Assembly (NCBI GenBank): GCA_902496265.1
Contig: CABVAD010000053.1
Span: forward strand, 1 to 7,626
DNA: 7,626 nucleotides
Direction: 5' to 3'
From: an uncultured Oscillospiraceae bacterium
GTDB lineage: Bacteria > Bacillota > Clostridia > Oscillospirales > Acutalibacteraceae
Part shown: positions 1-6,823 of the stretch, piece after piece
Layout of the letters: each line of letters starts with the position of its first letter
Position numbering within the stretch: the first letter of the stretch is position 1
Made by a program: the position numbers and the translations under genes
The notes under the pieces: model-generated
Database searches by the model: none
The model's input: the letters and a program-made list of their open reading frames with translations, nothing else
Told to the model about the DNA's origin: nothing

Positions 1-12
1 GAATGTTTTAAA

Positions 13-939
13 GTGAGCAGCATATTTAATGCAATTTATGCCTTCTTCAATCAAATTATATATGCTGTCGCCAGTATGCGGATACCGTTCGATATTATCG
101 ATATTCTGCTTATGGCGTATATTATATACAAGGCGATAGGATTTTTGCGCGAAACCCGTGCGGGTCAGCTCGCAAAGGGTCTGCTTATATTTTTCGCTTT
201 ATACTTTATTGCCAATTGGTGGAAGCTTACCACTATGAAGTGGGTGCTGTCGCGTTTTGTAGATTATATCATAATAGCTATCGCTATTATATTTCAGCCA
301 GAGCTCAGAAGGATTCTCGAGAGGGTGGGTCATACAAAGCTTGTCGGAACGCAGGGCGATTTGTCGGACGACCCGCTTGAGGACTGTATCGACAAGATCT
401 GCCGCGCCGCAGGCAATATGCAGGAAAGAAGAATAGGCGCACTGATTGTTTTTGAGCGCTCAACGCAGCTCGGCGAGATAATAGCCACGGGTACTGTTAT
501 AAACGCCGATCCGTCGGTTTCTATGGTCGGAAACATATTTTTCCCTAAGTCTCCCTTGCACGACGGCGCACTGATAATTAGGGACGGCAGACTCTACGCC
601 GCAGGCTGTATTCTGCCGCTTACCCAGCGCGAGGATATTTCCTCACAGCTCGGCACCCGCCACAGAGCGGCAATCGGTATGACAGAAAATTCCGACGCGG
701 TAGTTTTGGTAGTATCGGAGGAAACGGGCAACATTTCGATTGTTTCAAACGGGAAAATAACGAGGAATTACAACGGAATTTCCGCCGCGGAGGAGCTTCG
801 CAAGCTTCTTATCAGCGACGAAAATAAAGAAAGCGAAAACGCGGTTGCGGCGGCGGTTAAGCGTCTCAACCCCTTTAAAAAAGCACACGGAAAGGACGCT
901 GCCAAGGAAGATGAAACGGAAAATAAACCTTCCCGCTAA
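13..939 (+). CDS. cdaA: CdaA, membrane-bound diadenylate cyclase
   Basis: This enzyme condenses two ATP molecules into the second messenger c-di-AMP, which controls potassium and osmolyte uptake and cell-wall balance in Firmicutes. Three hydrophobic segments lie at about residues 26-44, 54-70 and 83-95, followed by the family signature IIFQPELRR (92-100). The DAC domain follows, with both catalytic motifs intact: LHDGA (182-186) and GTRHRAA (214-220), then VSEETG (234-239). A charged, Lys/Glu-rich tail follows residue 270. The length of 308 residues is somewhat more than the roughly 273 of B. subtilis CdaA, with extra residues at both ends. The GTG start at 13 has no visible Shine-Dalgarno in the 12 bases before it and the frame is open to the window edge, so the true start may lie upstream. 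The 3' end overlaps cdaR by 29 bases, which fits translational coupling. The family call is very secure; only the start is uncertain. Confidence 0.94.
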   Translation: MSSIFNAIYAFFNQIIYAVASMRIPFDIIDILLMAYIIYKAIGFLRETRAGQLAKGLLIFFALYFIANWWKLTTMKWVLSRFVDYIIIAIAIIFQPELRRILERVGHTKLVGTQGDLSDDPLEDCIDKICRAAGNMQERRIGALIVFERSTQLGEIIATGTVINADPSVSMVGNIFFPKSPLHDGALIIRDGRLYAAGCILPLTQREDISSQLGTRHRAAIGMTENSDAVVLVVSEETGNISIVSNGKITRNYNGISAAEELRKLLISDENKESENAVAAAVKRLNPFKKAHGKDAAKEDETENKPSR

Positions 940-2188
940 ATTTTCATTAAAAAAGCTGCTTTACAACAAGCGGTTTACAATTCCGCTTTCGCTTATAACC
1001 GCATTTGCTTTGTGGCTTGTGATTATGATTAAGCAGAATCCCGATATTGAGCGAACCTTTACGGATATTCCCGTAAACATCAACCTTGAAAACACCTTTG
1101 TTTCAGAAAACGGTATGGAAATTATAGGGGATATTTCCTCTCAAAAATTCACCGTTACCATAAAGGGACCGAGCTATGTTGTTTCCGCCCTGCAGTCGGG
1201 GGATTTTTATGTATACGCCTCCGCCGCGGCTATTAACGCCCCAGGCGAATATCAGCTTGAGGTTTCGGGCGGAAAGAACACGGCGGTCTCGGATTATGAA
1301 TTTATAAGCATATCGCCGTCGACCGTAAATGTCGATTTCGATTATGTTGATACCAAGGAATTTACCGTAAAGGCGCGCGCCGAGGGGGCGAGCGCAACCG
1401 AGGGGCTAATTGCCGAAACGGCGGTGGTAAGCGGAACTGAAAGCGATACGATAACAATTAAAGGTCCGCGCACGGTTATTAACAGGATAGCTACCGTTGA
1501 AGCCTATGCCGCGGTCAATAAGACTCTGAGCGAAAGCGCGACATATGACGCAGAGATACGTCTTTATGACGAGCAGGGCGAGGCTATTGATATGACCAAT
1601 CTTACACTTAGCGAAAACGCGGTAAAGGTTACCGTGCCGATATCCAAGCGCGCTACCGTTCCCGTGGTCGCGGACTTTACAAACCTGCCCGACGGTTTCA
1701 AAAAGAGCAGTATAGCCTACAGTGTCGATCATCAGACGGTTACGGTTATCGGCACACCCGAGGCTATTGATAAAATAAAGCAGGTCGCCCTATCGGCAAT
1801 CGACATTACCTCGGTTTCGGTTTCGTCAAATAAATTCGACGTATCGCCCAAGCTTCCCGACGGGGTAAGACTGCTTGATGCCATTGAGCATTTTACCGTT
1901 ACGGTTAACACCTCGGGCTATGCGGAAAAAACCTTTACGGTTTCGAGTGTTCGCTTTAAAGGACTCTCGGCGGGGCTTAAGGCTACGAGCGATACTGTTA
2001 TAAGAAATGTAAAAATCTGTGGTCCTAAGGATGTTATCGCAAAGCTAAAGGATAATATGCTTTACGCTTTGGTCGATTTGTCCGATAAGGCGGCGGGAGA
2101 ACACACGGTTTCCGCGGCTATTAGGTCGGATTCATATAATAACGTCTGGCAGGTAGGGGTATACAGTACAACGGTTAAAATAAGGTAA
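911..2188 (+). CDS. cdaR: CdaR (YbbR-domain) regulator of diadenylate cyclase
   Basis: CdaR is the membrane-anchored extracytoplasmic partner that modulates CdaA activity. The 425-residue product has a basic N-terminus, one transmembrane segment at about 22-41 (ending LWLVIMIKQNP), and then an outward-facing region of four YbbR repeats at roughly 48-145, 148-245, 248-335 and 338-425. Each repeat carries the same turn: TIKGPSYVV (83-91), TIKGPRTVI (182-190), VIGTPEAID (279-287) and KICGPKDVI (368-376). I chose the ATG at 911 over the TTG at 845. The TTG would add 22 residues read entirely from the cdaA tail in another frame, while the ATG gives a normal short basic N-terminus. An AAGGAAG touches the ATG and AAAGGA lies 14 bases upstream, so neither ribosome-binding site is ideally spaced. 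Co-location with cdaA supports the call. A terminator immediately after the stop ends this operon without glmM. Confidence 0.9.
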   Translation: MKRKINLPAKFSLKKLLYNKRFTIPLSLITAFALWLVIMIKQNPDIERTFTDIPVNINLENTFVSENGMEIIGDISSQKFTVTIKGPSYVVSALQSGDFYVYASAAAINAPGEYQLEVSGGKNTAVSDYEFISISPSTVNVDFDYVDTKEFTVKARAEGASATEGLIAETAVVSGTESDTITIKGPRTVINRIATVEAYAAVNKTLSESATYDAEIRLYDEQGEAIDMTNLTLSENAVKVTVPISKRATVPVVADFTNLPDGFKKSSIAYSVDHQTVTVIGTPEAIDKIKQVALSAIDITSVSVSSNKFDVSPKLPDGVRLLDAIEHFTVTVNTSGYAEKTFTVSSVRFKGLSAGLKATSDTVIRNVKICGPKDVIAKLKDNMLYALVDLSDKAAGEHTVSAAIRSDSYNNVWQVGVYSTTVKIR

Positions 2189-2226
2189 TAAAGGGCTTAA
2201 ACAGCCCTTTATTTTAGCATTTTTTC
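2187..2226 (+). terminator. Intrinsic terminator of the cdaA-cdaR operon
   Basis: A perfect 10-bp stem, AATAAAGGGC (2187-2196) with GCCCTTTATT (2204-2213), encloses a 7-base loop (TTAAACA). It is followed by a T-rich run ending in TTTTTT (2220-2225). The left arm begins inside the cdaR stop codon, so transcription would stop directly after cdaR. Confidence 0.78.
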
Positions 2227-2242
2227 ACTTTCCGAATATAAT
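2214..2242 (+). promoter_or_regulatory. Candidate sigma-A promoter for the small gene-recD2-comFC unit
   Basis: A perfect -10 box TATAAT (2237-2242) lies 17 bases downstream of TTAGCA (2214-2219), which matches the -35 consensus TTGACA at 4 of 6 positions. The start would fall near 2249, right before or inside the ribosome-binding site of the next gene, giving a very short leader. That proximity is a reason for caution. The preceding terminator makes a promoter in this gap likely. Confidence 0.5.
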
Positions 2243-2260
2243 AATATCGGGGTGAAAAAT

Positions 2261-2599
2261 ATGATAATCAAGTATATTGCGGCTGCCGCCGTTCTTTGTC
2301 TTTCGGTGCTGGGGCTGGCTGAGCTGCTGCACGGTATTAATCTTCGTATTACGGCACCGCGCCGCAAAGCGATTACATATTCGGTCGTTTTTTTGTCGGG
2401 CGAGGACGCCGAGCAGCAGTTAAGCTTCGCGGTCGAGCAGAGAAGATGGCTGGGAGAAGCCTATTCCGATTATATAGTCGCGGTCAACAACGGACTTGAC
2501 GAAAAAAGCGATAAAGCCTGCCGCTATATAGCGAAAAAAAACGGCGTGGATTACTGTATGCCGAATGAGCTAAGTGACAGGATAAAGCCCGCGAAATAA
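2261..2599 (+). CDS. Small membrane-anchored protein of unknown function, GT-A-like
   Basis: I cannot name this 112-residue protein. A hydrophobic segment at about residues 4-24 is probably a membrane anchor with the remainder in the cytoplasm. After a basic stretch (APRRK), the soluble part runs as a strand (ITYSVVFLSGED), a helix, a second strand ending in the turn DYIVAVNNGLDEKS, and a helix (ACRYIAKKNGV). This order and the NNG-D turn recall the first half of a family 2 glycosyltransferase (the VVDDGSTD-type turn). The later DXD metal site and acceptor half are absent, so catalysis is unlikely. I recall similar small anchored proteins in other Clostridia but cannot verify this here. GGGGTGA (2249-2255) is well spaced for the ATG at 2261, so I prefer it to the in-frame GTG at 2252. 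It sits 25 bases before recD2, probably on the same transcript. Confidence 0.75.
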   Translation: MIIKYIAAAAVLCLSVLGLAELLHGINLRITAPRRKAITYSVVFLSGEDAEQQLSFAVEQRRWLGEAYSDYIVAVNNGLDEKSDKACRYIAKKNGVDYCMPNELSDRIKPAK

Positions 2600-2624
2600 A
2601 AGAGGAGGGAGTAATTCGCTTAAT

Positions 2625-4865
2625 ATGGAGGAAGCTTTAACGGATACGGTTAAAGAGATTAAAGGAACGGTTGAAAGAATCACATACCGCAACGAAAGCA
2701 ACAGCTACACCGTGGCGGAGGTGCGTTCCGAGGGCAAAAGCTTAACGGTGGTTGGGATTATGCCCTTCCTTACTGAGGGAGACGAGGCGGCGTTTTGCGG
2801 CGGATATACCGTCCACCCCTCCTACGGTGAGCAGTTTAAGGCGGAACGCTTCGAGAGAAAAACTCCGCAAAACGCGGCGGCGATTTTGCGTTATCTCTCC
2901 TCGGGCGCGATTAAGGGCATAGGCCCTGCAACGGCGCAGAAAATTGTGGAAAAATTCGGCGCGGACTCTCTTGACGTAATACAAAACAGACCGCAGGATT
3001 TAGCAACAGTTAAGGGCATAACCCTTGCTAAGGCTAAGTCGGTTTCGGAAGAATATCAGAAGCAGTACGGTGTAAGGGACATTATGATGATGCTGTCACG
3101 GTACGGAGCGAGTCCCGATAAATGCCTTGCCATATACCGCCGCTTCGGCGAAAAATCCACCGATATAATCAAAAGCAACCCTTACGCTCTCTGCGAGGAG
3201 GGAATCGATTTCCGCTTTGAGACGGCGGAGGATATTGCGGAGGATTTATCCTTTGATAAAAACAGCGAGCTAAGGGTTTCCGCGGGCGTCGAATACGTCC
3301 TTAGAAAAAACCTTGCGAACGGTCACACCTGCCTGCCGCGCGGAAAGCTTTGCGAGGTGGCGGTAAAGCTGCTTGAATGTAACAGAGATACCGTTGAAGA
3401 GTGCTGTGACCGACTCACCGAGTGCTTCAGGATAAAATCCAAAACCGTCTGCGGCACGGAGTATCTTTCAATTCCCGAATATTATTCGGCGGAGGAGCAT
3501 ATTGCCGCCCGCCTTGTTTCGGTGAAAAGGTACATAGACAGAGCGGTCACGGTTGACGCGCTTGAAATTGAAAGCGTTGAGCGCCGGCTCGGAATAGAGT
3601 TCGAGGATTTGCAGAAGCAGGCGATTTTTGAGGCGTTTTCAAGCGGAATACTAATTTTAACGGGCGGTCCGGGCACGGGAAAAACCACAACCCTCAACGC
3701 CATAATAAACCTGTTTGAAAACCGTAATCTTGAACTGGAGCTTGCCGCTCCGACAGGCAGGGCGGCAAAGCGTATGACCGAGCTTACAGGCAGAGAGGCT
3801 AAAACAATCCACCGCCTTTTGGAGGTTGAGTGGACCGACGGGGACTCAAAGCAGTTTTCCCGAAACGAGAAAAATCCGCTTAACTGCGACGTTATTATAG
3901 TCGACGAGGCTTCTATGATAGACGCGCTCCTTTTCGACAGTCTTTTAAAGGCATTACGGCTTTCCTGCCGCATTATTTTGGTGGGTGATTCCGACCAACT
4001 GCCCGCTGTCGGCGCGGGAAATGTGCTTAATGATATTCTTTCCTCCGATATTTTCCCGTCAATCTGCCTTAAAAAGGTCTTCAGACAGGCGGGAAAAAGC
4101 CGCATTATTACAAACGCCCACGCGATTATAAACGGCGAAAGCCCTGATTTTTCGTCAAAGGAGTCGGACTGCTTTTTCTTAAGACGGCAGGACAGGTATT
4201 CGGTCAGCCGAACGGTTCTGGAGCTTGTGTCCGAGCGCCTTCCCGCGGCGTACGGCTTCGACCCGATAAGCGATATTCAGGTGCTTTGTCCCTCAAGAAT
4301 GATGGAAACTGGCACTGTTAACCTTAACAATATCCTGCAAAGCGCACTTAATCCCAACACCTCGGGCAGGACTCAGCTCGCGTTTAAGGGGATATACCTG
4401 CGTGAGGGCGACAAGGTTATGCAGATAAAGAATAACTATGATTTACAGTACAGGCGGGATAACGGTGAATACGGCACCGGGGTCTTTAACGGTGACGTTG
4501 GGTTTATCACCGATATTGACAAGCGCGGCGGGGTCTTAAAGGTGCGCTTTGACGACAGGGTTGTTACATATTTTTCGGAGGATTTGGGTCAGCTGGAGCT
4601 TGCCTACGCGGTTACGGTACACAAAAGTCAGGGGAGCGAGTATACTTGCGTTGTGCTTCCGCTATTCGAGATTCCCGCAAGGCTTAAATACCGCAATCTG
4701 CTCTATACCGCCGTGACGAGGGCTAAAAAGCTGCTTGTCGCGGTCGGCAGCGAGACGGTTTGGACGGATATGGTGTCAAACGACCGCAAAACCCTGAGAT
4801 ACACTATGCTTAAGCAGTTTTTAAAGGAAGACAGCGCCTATGAAAGCATTAATCAGCCTTATTAA
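2625..4865 (+). CDS. recD2: RecD2 (YrrC-type) ATP-dependent 5'-3' DNA helicase
   Basis: RecD2 is a superfamily 1B helicase acting in DNA repair and replication-fork maintenance in bacteria that lack RecBC partners. The 746 residues match the family's usual 700-800. An OB-like N-terminal domain (IKGTVERITYRNESNSYTV, 12-30) is followed by helix-hairpin-helix repeats near 86-150 (KGIGPATAQKIV). The motor contains LQKQAI (329-334), Walker A GGPGTGKTTT (347-356), APTGRAAKRM (375-384), TIHRLL (394-399), Walker B VIIVDEASM (423-431), VGDSDQLPAVGAG (453-465), VFRQ (485-488), an SH3-like insertion near 585-650, TVHKSQGSEY (664-673) and LLYTAVTRAKK (692-702). All motifs are intact. The Shine-Dalgarno AGGAGG (2603-2608) lies 16 bases from the ATG, which is unusually far; no better start is visible. 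The 3' end overlaps comFC by 26 bases. Confidence 0.96.
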   Translation: MEEALTDTVKEIKGTVERITYRNESNSYTVAEVRSEGKSLTVVGIMPFLTEGDEAAFCGGYTVHPSYGEQFKAERFERKTPQNAAAILRYLSSGAIKGIGPATAQKIVEKFGADSLDVIQNRPQDLATVKGITLAKAKSVSEEYQKQYGVRDIMMMLSRYGASPDKCLAIYRRFGEKSTDIIKSNPYALCEEGIDFRFETAEDIAEDLSFDKNSELRVSAGVEYVLRKNLANGHTCLPRGKLCEVAVKLLECNRDTVEECCDRLTECFRIKSKTVCGTEYLSIPEYYSAEEHIAARLVSVKRYIDRAVTVDALEIESVERRLGIEFEDLQKQAIFEAFSSGILILTGGPGTGKTTTLNAIINLFENRNLELELAAPTGRAAKRMTELTGREAKTIHRLLEVEWTDGDSKQFSRNEKNPLNCDVIIVDEASMIDALLFDSLLKALRLSCRIILVGDSDQLPAVGAGNVLNDILSSDIFPSICLKKVFRQAGKSRIITNAHAIINGESPDFSSKESDCFFLRRQDRYSVSRTVLELVSERLPAAYGFDPISDIQVLCPSRMMETGTVNLNNILQSALNPNTSGRTQLAFKGIYLREGDKVMQIKNNYDLQYRRDNGEYGTGVFNGDVGFITDIDKRGGVLKVRFDDRVVTYFSEDLGQLELAYAVTVHKSQGSEYTCVVLPLFEIPARLKYRNLLYTAVTRAKKLLVAVGSETVWTDMVSNDRKTLRYTMLKQFLKEDSAYESINQPY

Positions 4866-5565
4866 GGAGGCGTTTTTCCCGAAAACCTGCGCCGCCTGCG
4901 GAGAAATTACAGCAGACGGCGAACCGCTTTGCGATTACTGCCGCGAAATGCTGGTGCGGTTTGACCCTATGAAGCGCTGTATTCGCTGCGGAACGGAAAA
5001 ACCCGGCTGTGATTGCAGATACCGCGTTTTTCATTTTGACGGCTTAATTGCTCCCTTTGAAAACAAGGATACTGCAAAGCTTGGGGTTTACGCCTTTAAA
5101 TTCCGAAGAAAAATGGGCAACGCCGACTATTTTGCCGAGCAAATGGCGTTCTGCGTCAAAAACGAGTACCGCGACATACGCTTTGACGCGGTAACCTTTG
5201 TGCCGATGCATAGGCTTCGCTTCTTAAAGCGCGGCTTCAACCAAAGCCGTGTGTTAGCCGAGAAAATCAGCGACATTCTTAACATTCCGCTTGCTGAGAC
5301 GCTTGTGACCTTAAAGGCGGGGAAAAGACAGCACGATTTATTCGGTAAGGAGCGTTTTCAAAATGTCAAGGGGCGTTATTCCGCCAAAGCCGACGCAGGC
5401 GGTAAAACGCTTTTGCTTGTCGACGATATAAAGACAACGGGCGCAACCCTTGACGAGTGTGCAAAGCAACTGTTTTCGGCGGGTGCGGACGGCGTTTACT
5501 GCGTTACGGCGCTTATAAGCAGACGAAAGAAAAAACAGGAAGAAAATAATACTGGTAAAAATTAA
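4840..5565 (+). CDS. comFC: ComFC-family phosphoribosyltransferase-like protein
   Basis: ComFC (ComF/GntX family) is a zinc-ribbon plus PRTase-fold protein needed for DNA uptake during natural transformation and also linked to DNA processing in non-competent species. The 241 residues carry a zinc-binding N-terminus with paired cysteines C17/C20 and C31/C34, then C47/C50 and C57/C59. These are followed by the conserved VPMHRLRFLKRGFNQSRVLA segment (121-140) and the PRPP-binding loop LLLVDDIKTTGAT (191-203). The C-terminus is a basic tail (SRRKKKQEEN). The ATG lies inside the end of recD2 with AAGGAAG (4824-4830) nine bases upstream, so translation is probably coupled. No comFA is next to it; the neighbour is another DNA helicase, recD2. 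Whether this organism is competent cannot be judged from this window. Confidence 0.92.
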   Translation: MKALISLIKEAFFPKTCAACGEITADGEPLCDYCREMLVRFDPMKRCIRCGTEKPGCDCRYRVFHFDGLIAPFENKDTAKLGVYAFKFRRKMGNADYFAEQMAFCVKNEYRDIRFDAVTFVPMHRLRFLKRGFNQSRVLAEKISDILNIPLAETLVTLKAGKRQHDLFGKERFQNVKGRYSAKADAGGKTLLLVDDIKTTGATLDECAKQLFSAGADGVYCVTALISRRKKKQEENNTGKN

Positions 5566-5581
5566 AAAACAATGATATAAT
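5553..5581 (+). promoter_or_regulatory. Candidate extended -10 promoter for the mreB-like gene
   Basis: TGATATAAT (5573-5581) is a perfect extended -10 element (TGnTATAAT). At the 17-base spacing the -35 position is TGGTAA (5553-5558), only 3 of 6 matches, which extended -10 promoters tolerate. The -35 region overlaps the comFC stop codon and the predicted start near 5588 leaves a leader of about 24 bases. No terminator separates comFC from the next gene, so read-through is also possible. Confidence 0.55.
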
Positions 5582-5591
5582 GCATATATCA
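5573..5591 (+). repeat. 19-bp inverted repeat over the -10 box and start site
   Basis: TGATATA (5573-5579) and TATATCA (5585-5591) are perfect 7-bp inverted arms separated by five bases. They cover the extended -10 and the predicted transcription start. The size and placement fit a dimeric repressor's operator, but in AT-rich sequence chance is a real alternative. No regulator gene is present in the window. Confidence 0.35.
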
Positions 5592-5611
5592 AAGCAATTG
5601 AAAGGACAGCT

Positions 5612-6634
5612 ATGGCTACCGATATAGGAATAGATTTAGGATCATCAAAAACGGTTATTTTTTCAAGCTCTAAGGTTGTGCTTGAACTCCCGAACGTTGT
5701 GACGGTGGACAGTGAAACCTGGGAGCCTGTATACTTCGGCGAAAAGGCAAAGCAAACGATAGGCAGAACGCCCGAAAGTCTTGTCAGCGTTTCGCCTATT
5801 GAGCGCGGTGTTATTTCGGACTACGATATTGCCGAAATAATGCTTAAAAACTATATGCAGCAGGCTTTCGGAAGCCGTATTATGCGCCCCCGCATTATGG
5901 CGACCCTGCCCGCGGGACTTACGGAATTACAGCACCACTCCCTTTCCAACGTTGTGGAATCGGCGGGAGGGCGCAATGTCTCGGTAATCGAAGGTCCGCT
6001 TGCGGTGGCGTTCGGCTTGGGACTTGATTTTTCAAAGCCGCGCGGCACGCTTATTGTCGATATAGGCGCGGGTACAACCGATATTGCCGTTATTTCTCTT
6101 GGAGGAATTGCGGTTTGCGAATCCTTTAAAACCGCCTCCTCGGACATTGATATGCAGATTATAAGATATATCCGTAAGGAATATAATGTTGAAATAGGAC
6201 CTCTTACCGCTGAAATGATCAAAATAAAGATCGGCTCGGCTGTAAAGCGGGATATAGAGGTTGCGATAGTCGCAAAGGGAAGAAATGTTTTTTCGGGTCT
6301 GCCTGAAAGCTTTGAAATCTCCTCCGGCGAGGTCTACGAGGCGATTTTTGAAACCGTGGATACGATTTGCAACGCTATCCGTCAGGTGCTTAACCGCACC
6401 GACCCCGATTTGGTGGCGGATATTACGGAGGACGGTATGTACTTAACGGGCGGCGGCTCGCAGTTAAACGGTCTGGCGGCAAAGCTTCAAGAATACCTCG
6501 GCATTGAGGTGCATCAGCTTGACGACCCCTCCCACAGCGTTGTAAAGGGTGCGGCGGTCGCGCTTAAAAGACCCGACCTGCTTAAAAACGTCGATTATCA
6601 GCTCCGTTCCATAAAGGAATTGGTTGTAGAGTGA
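5612..6634 (+). CDS. mreB: MreB-family actin-like cytoskeletal protein (orphan paralogue)
   Basis: MreB-family proteins polymerise with ATP on the inner face of the membrane and guide elongation-type wall synthesis. The 340 residues match the family length and show the actin-fold landmarks: phosphate 1 loop DIGIDLGSSKT (4-14), GRTP (51-54), GVISDYDIAE (66-75), phosphate 2 loop VDIGAGTTDIAVISLGGI (149-166), the TAEMIKIKIGSA segment (199-210) and the adenosine motif YLTGGGSQLNGL (277-288). Two points are atypical. The usual DLGTANT is DLGSSKT, and the normally conserved IEEP is IEGP (126-129), which may remove the hydrolytic glutamate. The start ATG has AAAGGA (5601-5606) five bases upstream, giving an N-terminus without the usual MFGFFSKD-like extension. 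No mreC or mreD follows; a hairpin and a new promoter come next. It is therefore more likely an Mbl/MreBH-like paralogue than the primary mreBCD copy. Confidence 0.9.
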   Translation: MATDIGIDLGSSKTVIFSSSKVVLELPNVVTVDSETWEPVYFGEKAKQTIGRTPESLVSVSPIERGVISDYDIAEIMLKNYMQQAFGSRIMRPRIMATLPAGLTELQHHSLSNVVESAGGRNVSVIEGPLAVAFGLGLDFSKPRGTLIVDIGAGTTDIAVISLGGIAVCESFKTASSDIDMQIIRYIRKEYNVEIGPLTAEMIKIKIGSAVKRDIEVAIVAKGRNVFSGLPESFEISSGEVYEAIFETVDTICNAIRQVLNRTDPDLVADITEDGMYLTGGGSQLNGLAAKLQEYLGIEVHQLDDPSHSVVKGAAVALKRPDLLKNVDYQLRSIKELVVE

Positions 6635-6635
6635 G

Positions 6636-6682
6636 TTTATCGGTTTAAAGCTTTAAATCGATAAAGAAATTTTGCTTTATCT
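6636..6682 (+). terminator. Palindromic hairpin after the mreB-like gene, likely terminator
   Basis: TTTATCGGTTTAAAG (6636-6650) and CTTTAAATCGATAAA (6651-6665) pair over 15 bases with one G-U pair; the innermost AGCT bases would form the loop. The stem starts two bases after the stop codon. The tail is only moderately T-rich (AAATTTTGCTTTATC). A second, mutually exclusive 7-bp stem (GATAAAG 6660-6666 with CTTTATC 6675-6681) follows directly before the next promoter. Termination is likely but less certain than at 2187 or 6835. Confidence 0.6.
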
Positions 6683-6683
6683 C

Positions 6684-6712
6684 TTGACAAAAGGGAAAAA
6701 ATAGGTTAAAAT
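6684..6712 (+). promoter_or_regulatory. Strong sigma-A promoter for the leader-aminotransferase unit
   Basis: A perfect -35 box TTGACA (6684-6689) is separated by exactly 17 bases from TAAAAT (6707-6712), 5 of 6 matches to TATAAT. The predicted start is near 6719, about 27 bases before the leader-peptide ATG and about 184 bases before the aminotransferase ATG. This is the best promoter match in the window. Confidence 0.82.
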
Positions 6713-6745
6713 AATCTTCGGATTTAATAAGAAAGGGTGGACAGT

Positions 6746-6814
6746 ATGTTCGGTTACATAGCTTATCGATTTTATTACTATAAGACGGACTGCCTGTGCG
6801 CCCATAAAGCTTAG
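6746..6814 (+). CDS. Tyr/Phe-rich leader peptide, 22 residues
   Basis: This short frame begins MFGYIAYRFYYYKTD and ends CLCAHKA before TAG (6812-6814). Five of 22 residues are Tyr (4, 7, 10, 11, 12) and two are Phe (2, 9), with four consecutive aromatic codons at 9-12. It has a well-spaced ribosome-binding site, AAAGGGTGG (6732-6740), five bases before the ATG, and lies about 27 bases after a strong promoter. The content and place suggest a leader peptide whose translation senses charged tRNA-Tyr, controlling the aminotransferase downstream through the terminator at 6835. The alternative is a small functional protein with its own promoter and terminator; the two Cys residues near the C-terminus (16, 18) would fit that but are not explained by attenuation. 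I do not recognise it as a named family. Confidence 0.62.
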   Translation: MFGYIAYRFYYYKTDCLCAHKA

Positions 6815-6821
6815 TCTTTAT
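6804..6821 (+). promoter_or_regulatory. Small hairpin spanning the leader-peptide stop codon
   Basis: ATAAAG (6804-6809) and CTTTAT (6816-6821) form a perfect 6-bp stem around the 6-base loop CTTAGT, which holds most of the TAG stop codon. In the attenuation model a ribosome finishing the peptide would melt it. It is short and AT-rich, so it may have no role. Confidence 0.35.
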
Positions 6822-6823
6822 TT

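Noticed and set aside
845..910. TTG start giving CdaR 22 extra residues.
   Set aside because: The extra residues come from the overlapping cdaA tail and look like out-of-frame sequence; the ATG at 911 gives a normal N-terminus just before the membrane segment.
3482..4105. Long open frame of 207 codons on the minus strand.
   Set aside because: It lies wholly inside recD2, whose motifs are intact across the same bases. The translation is Ser/Arg-rich and resembles no family, as expected for a shadow frame.
5851..6222. Minus-strand frame of 123 codons.
   Set aside because: It is entirely antisense to the conserved core of the mreB-like gene and has no family features or ribosome-binding site.
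6729..6745. AGGGTGGA before the leader ATG resembles the start of the T-box consensus AGGGTGGNACCGCG.
   Set aside because: The ACCGCG half is absent, the motif lies only about 15 bases after the predicted transcription start so there is no room for Stem I and a specifier loop, and it works well as a ribosome-binding site for the leader peptide.
6746..6760. The peptide start MFGYI resembles the first residues of some longer clostridial hypothetical proteins beginning MFGY, raising the idea of a truncated gene.
   Set aside because: Only four or five residues match, the frame closes cleanly after 22 codons, and no continuation of such a protein is seen in any frame downstream.
6655..6772. Ten-base complementarity between AAATCGATAA (6655-6664) and TTATCGATTT (6763-6772), suggesting long-range pairing.
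   Set aside because: The first element lies upstream of the promoter at 6684 and would be in the same RNA only after read-through. The match is AT-rich and short enough to arise by chance in this region.
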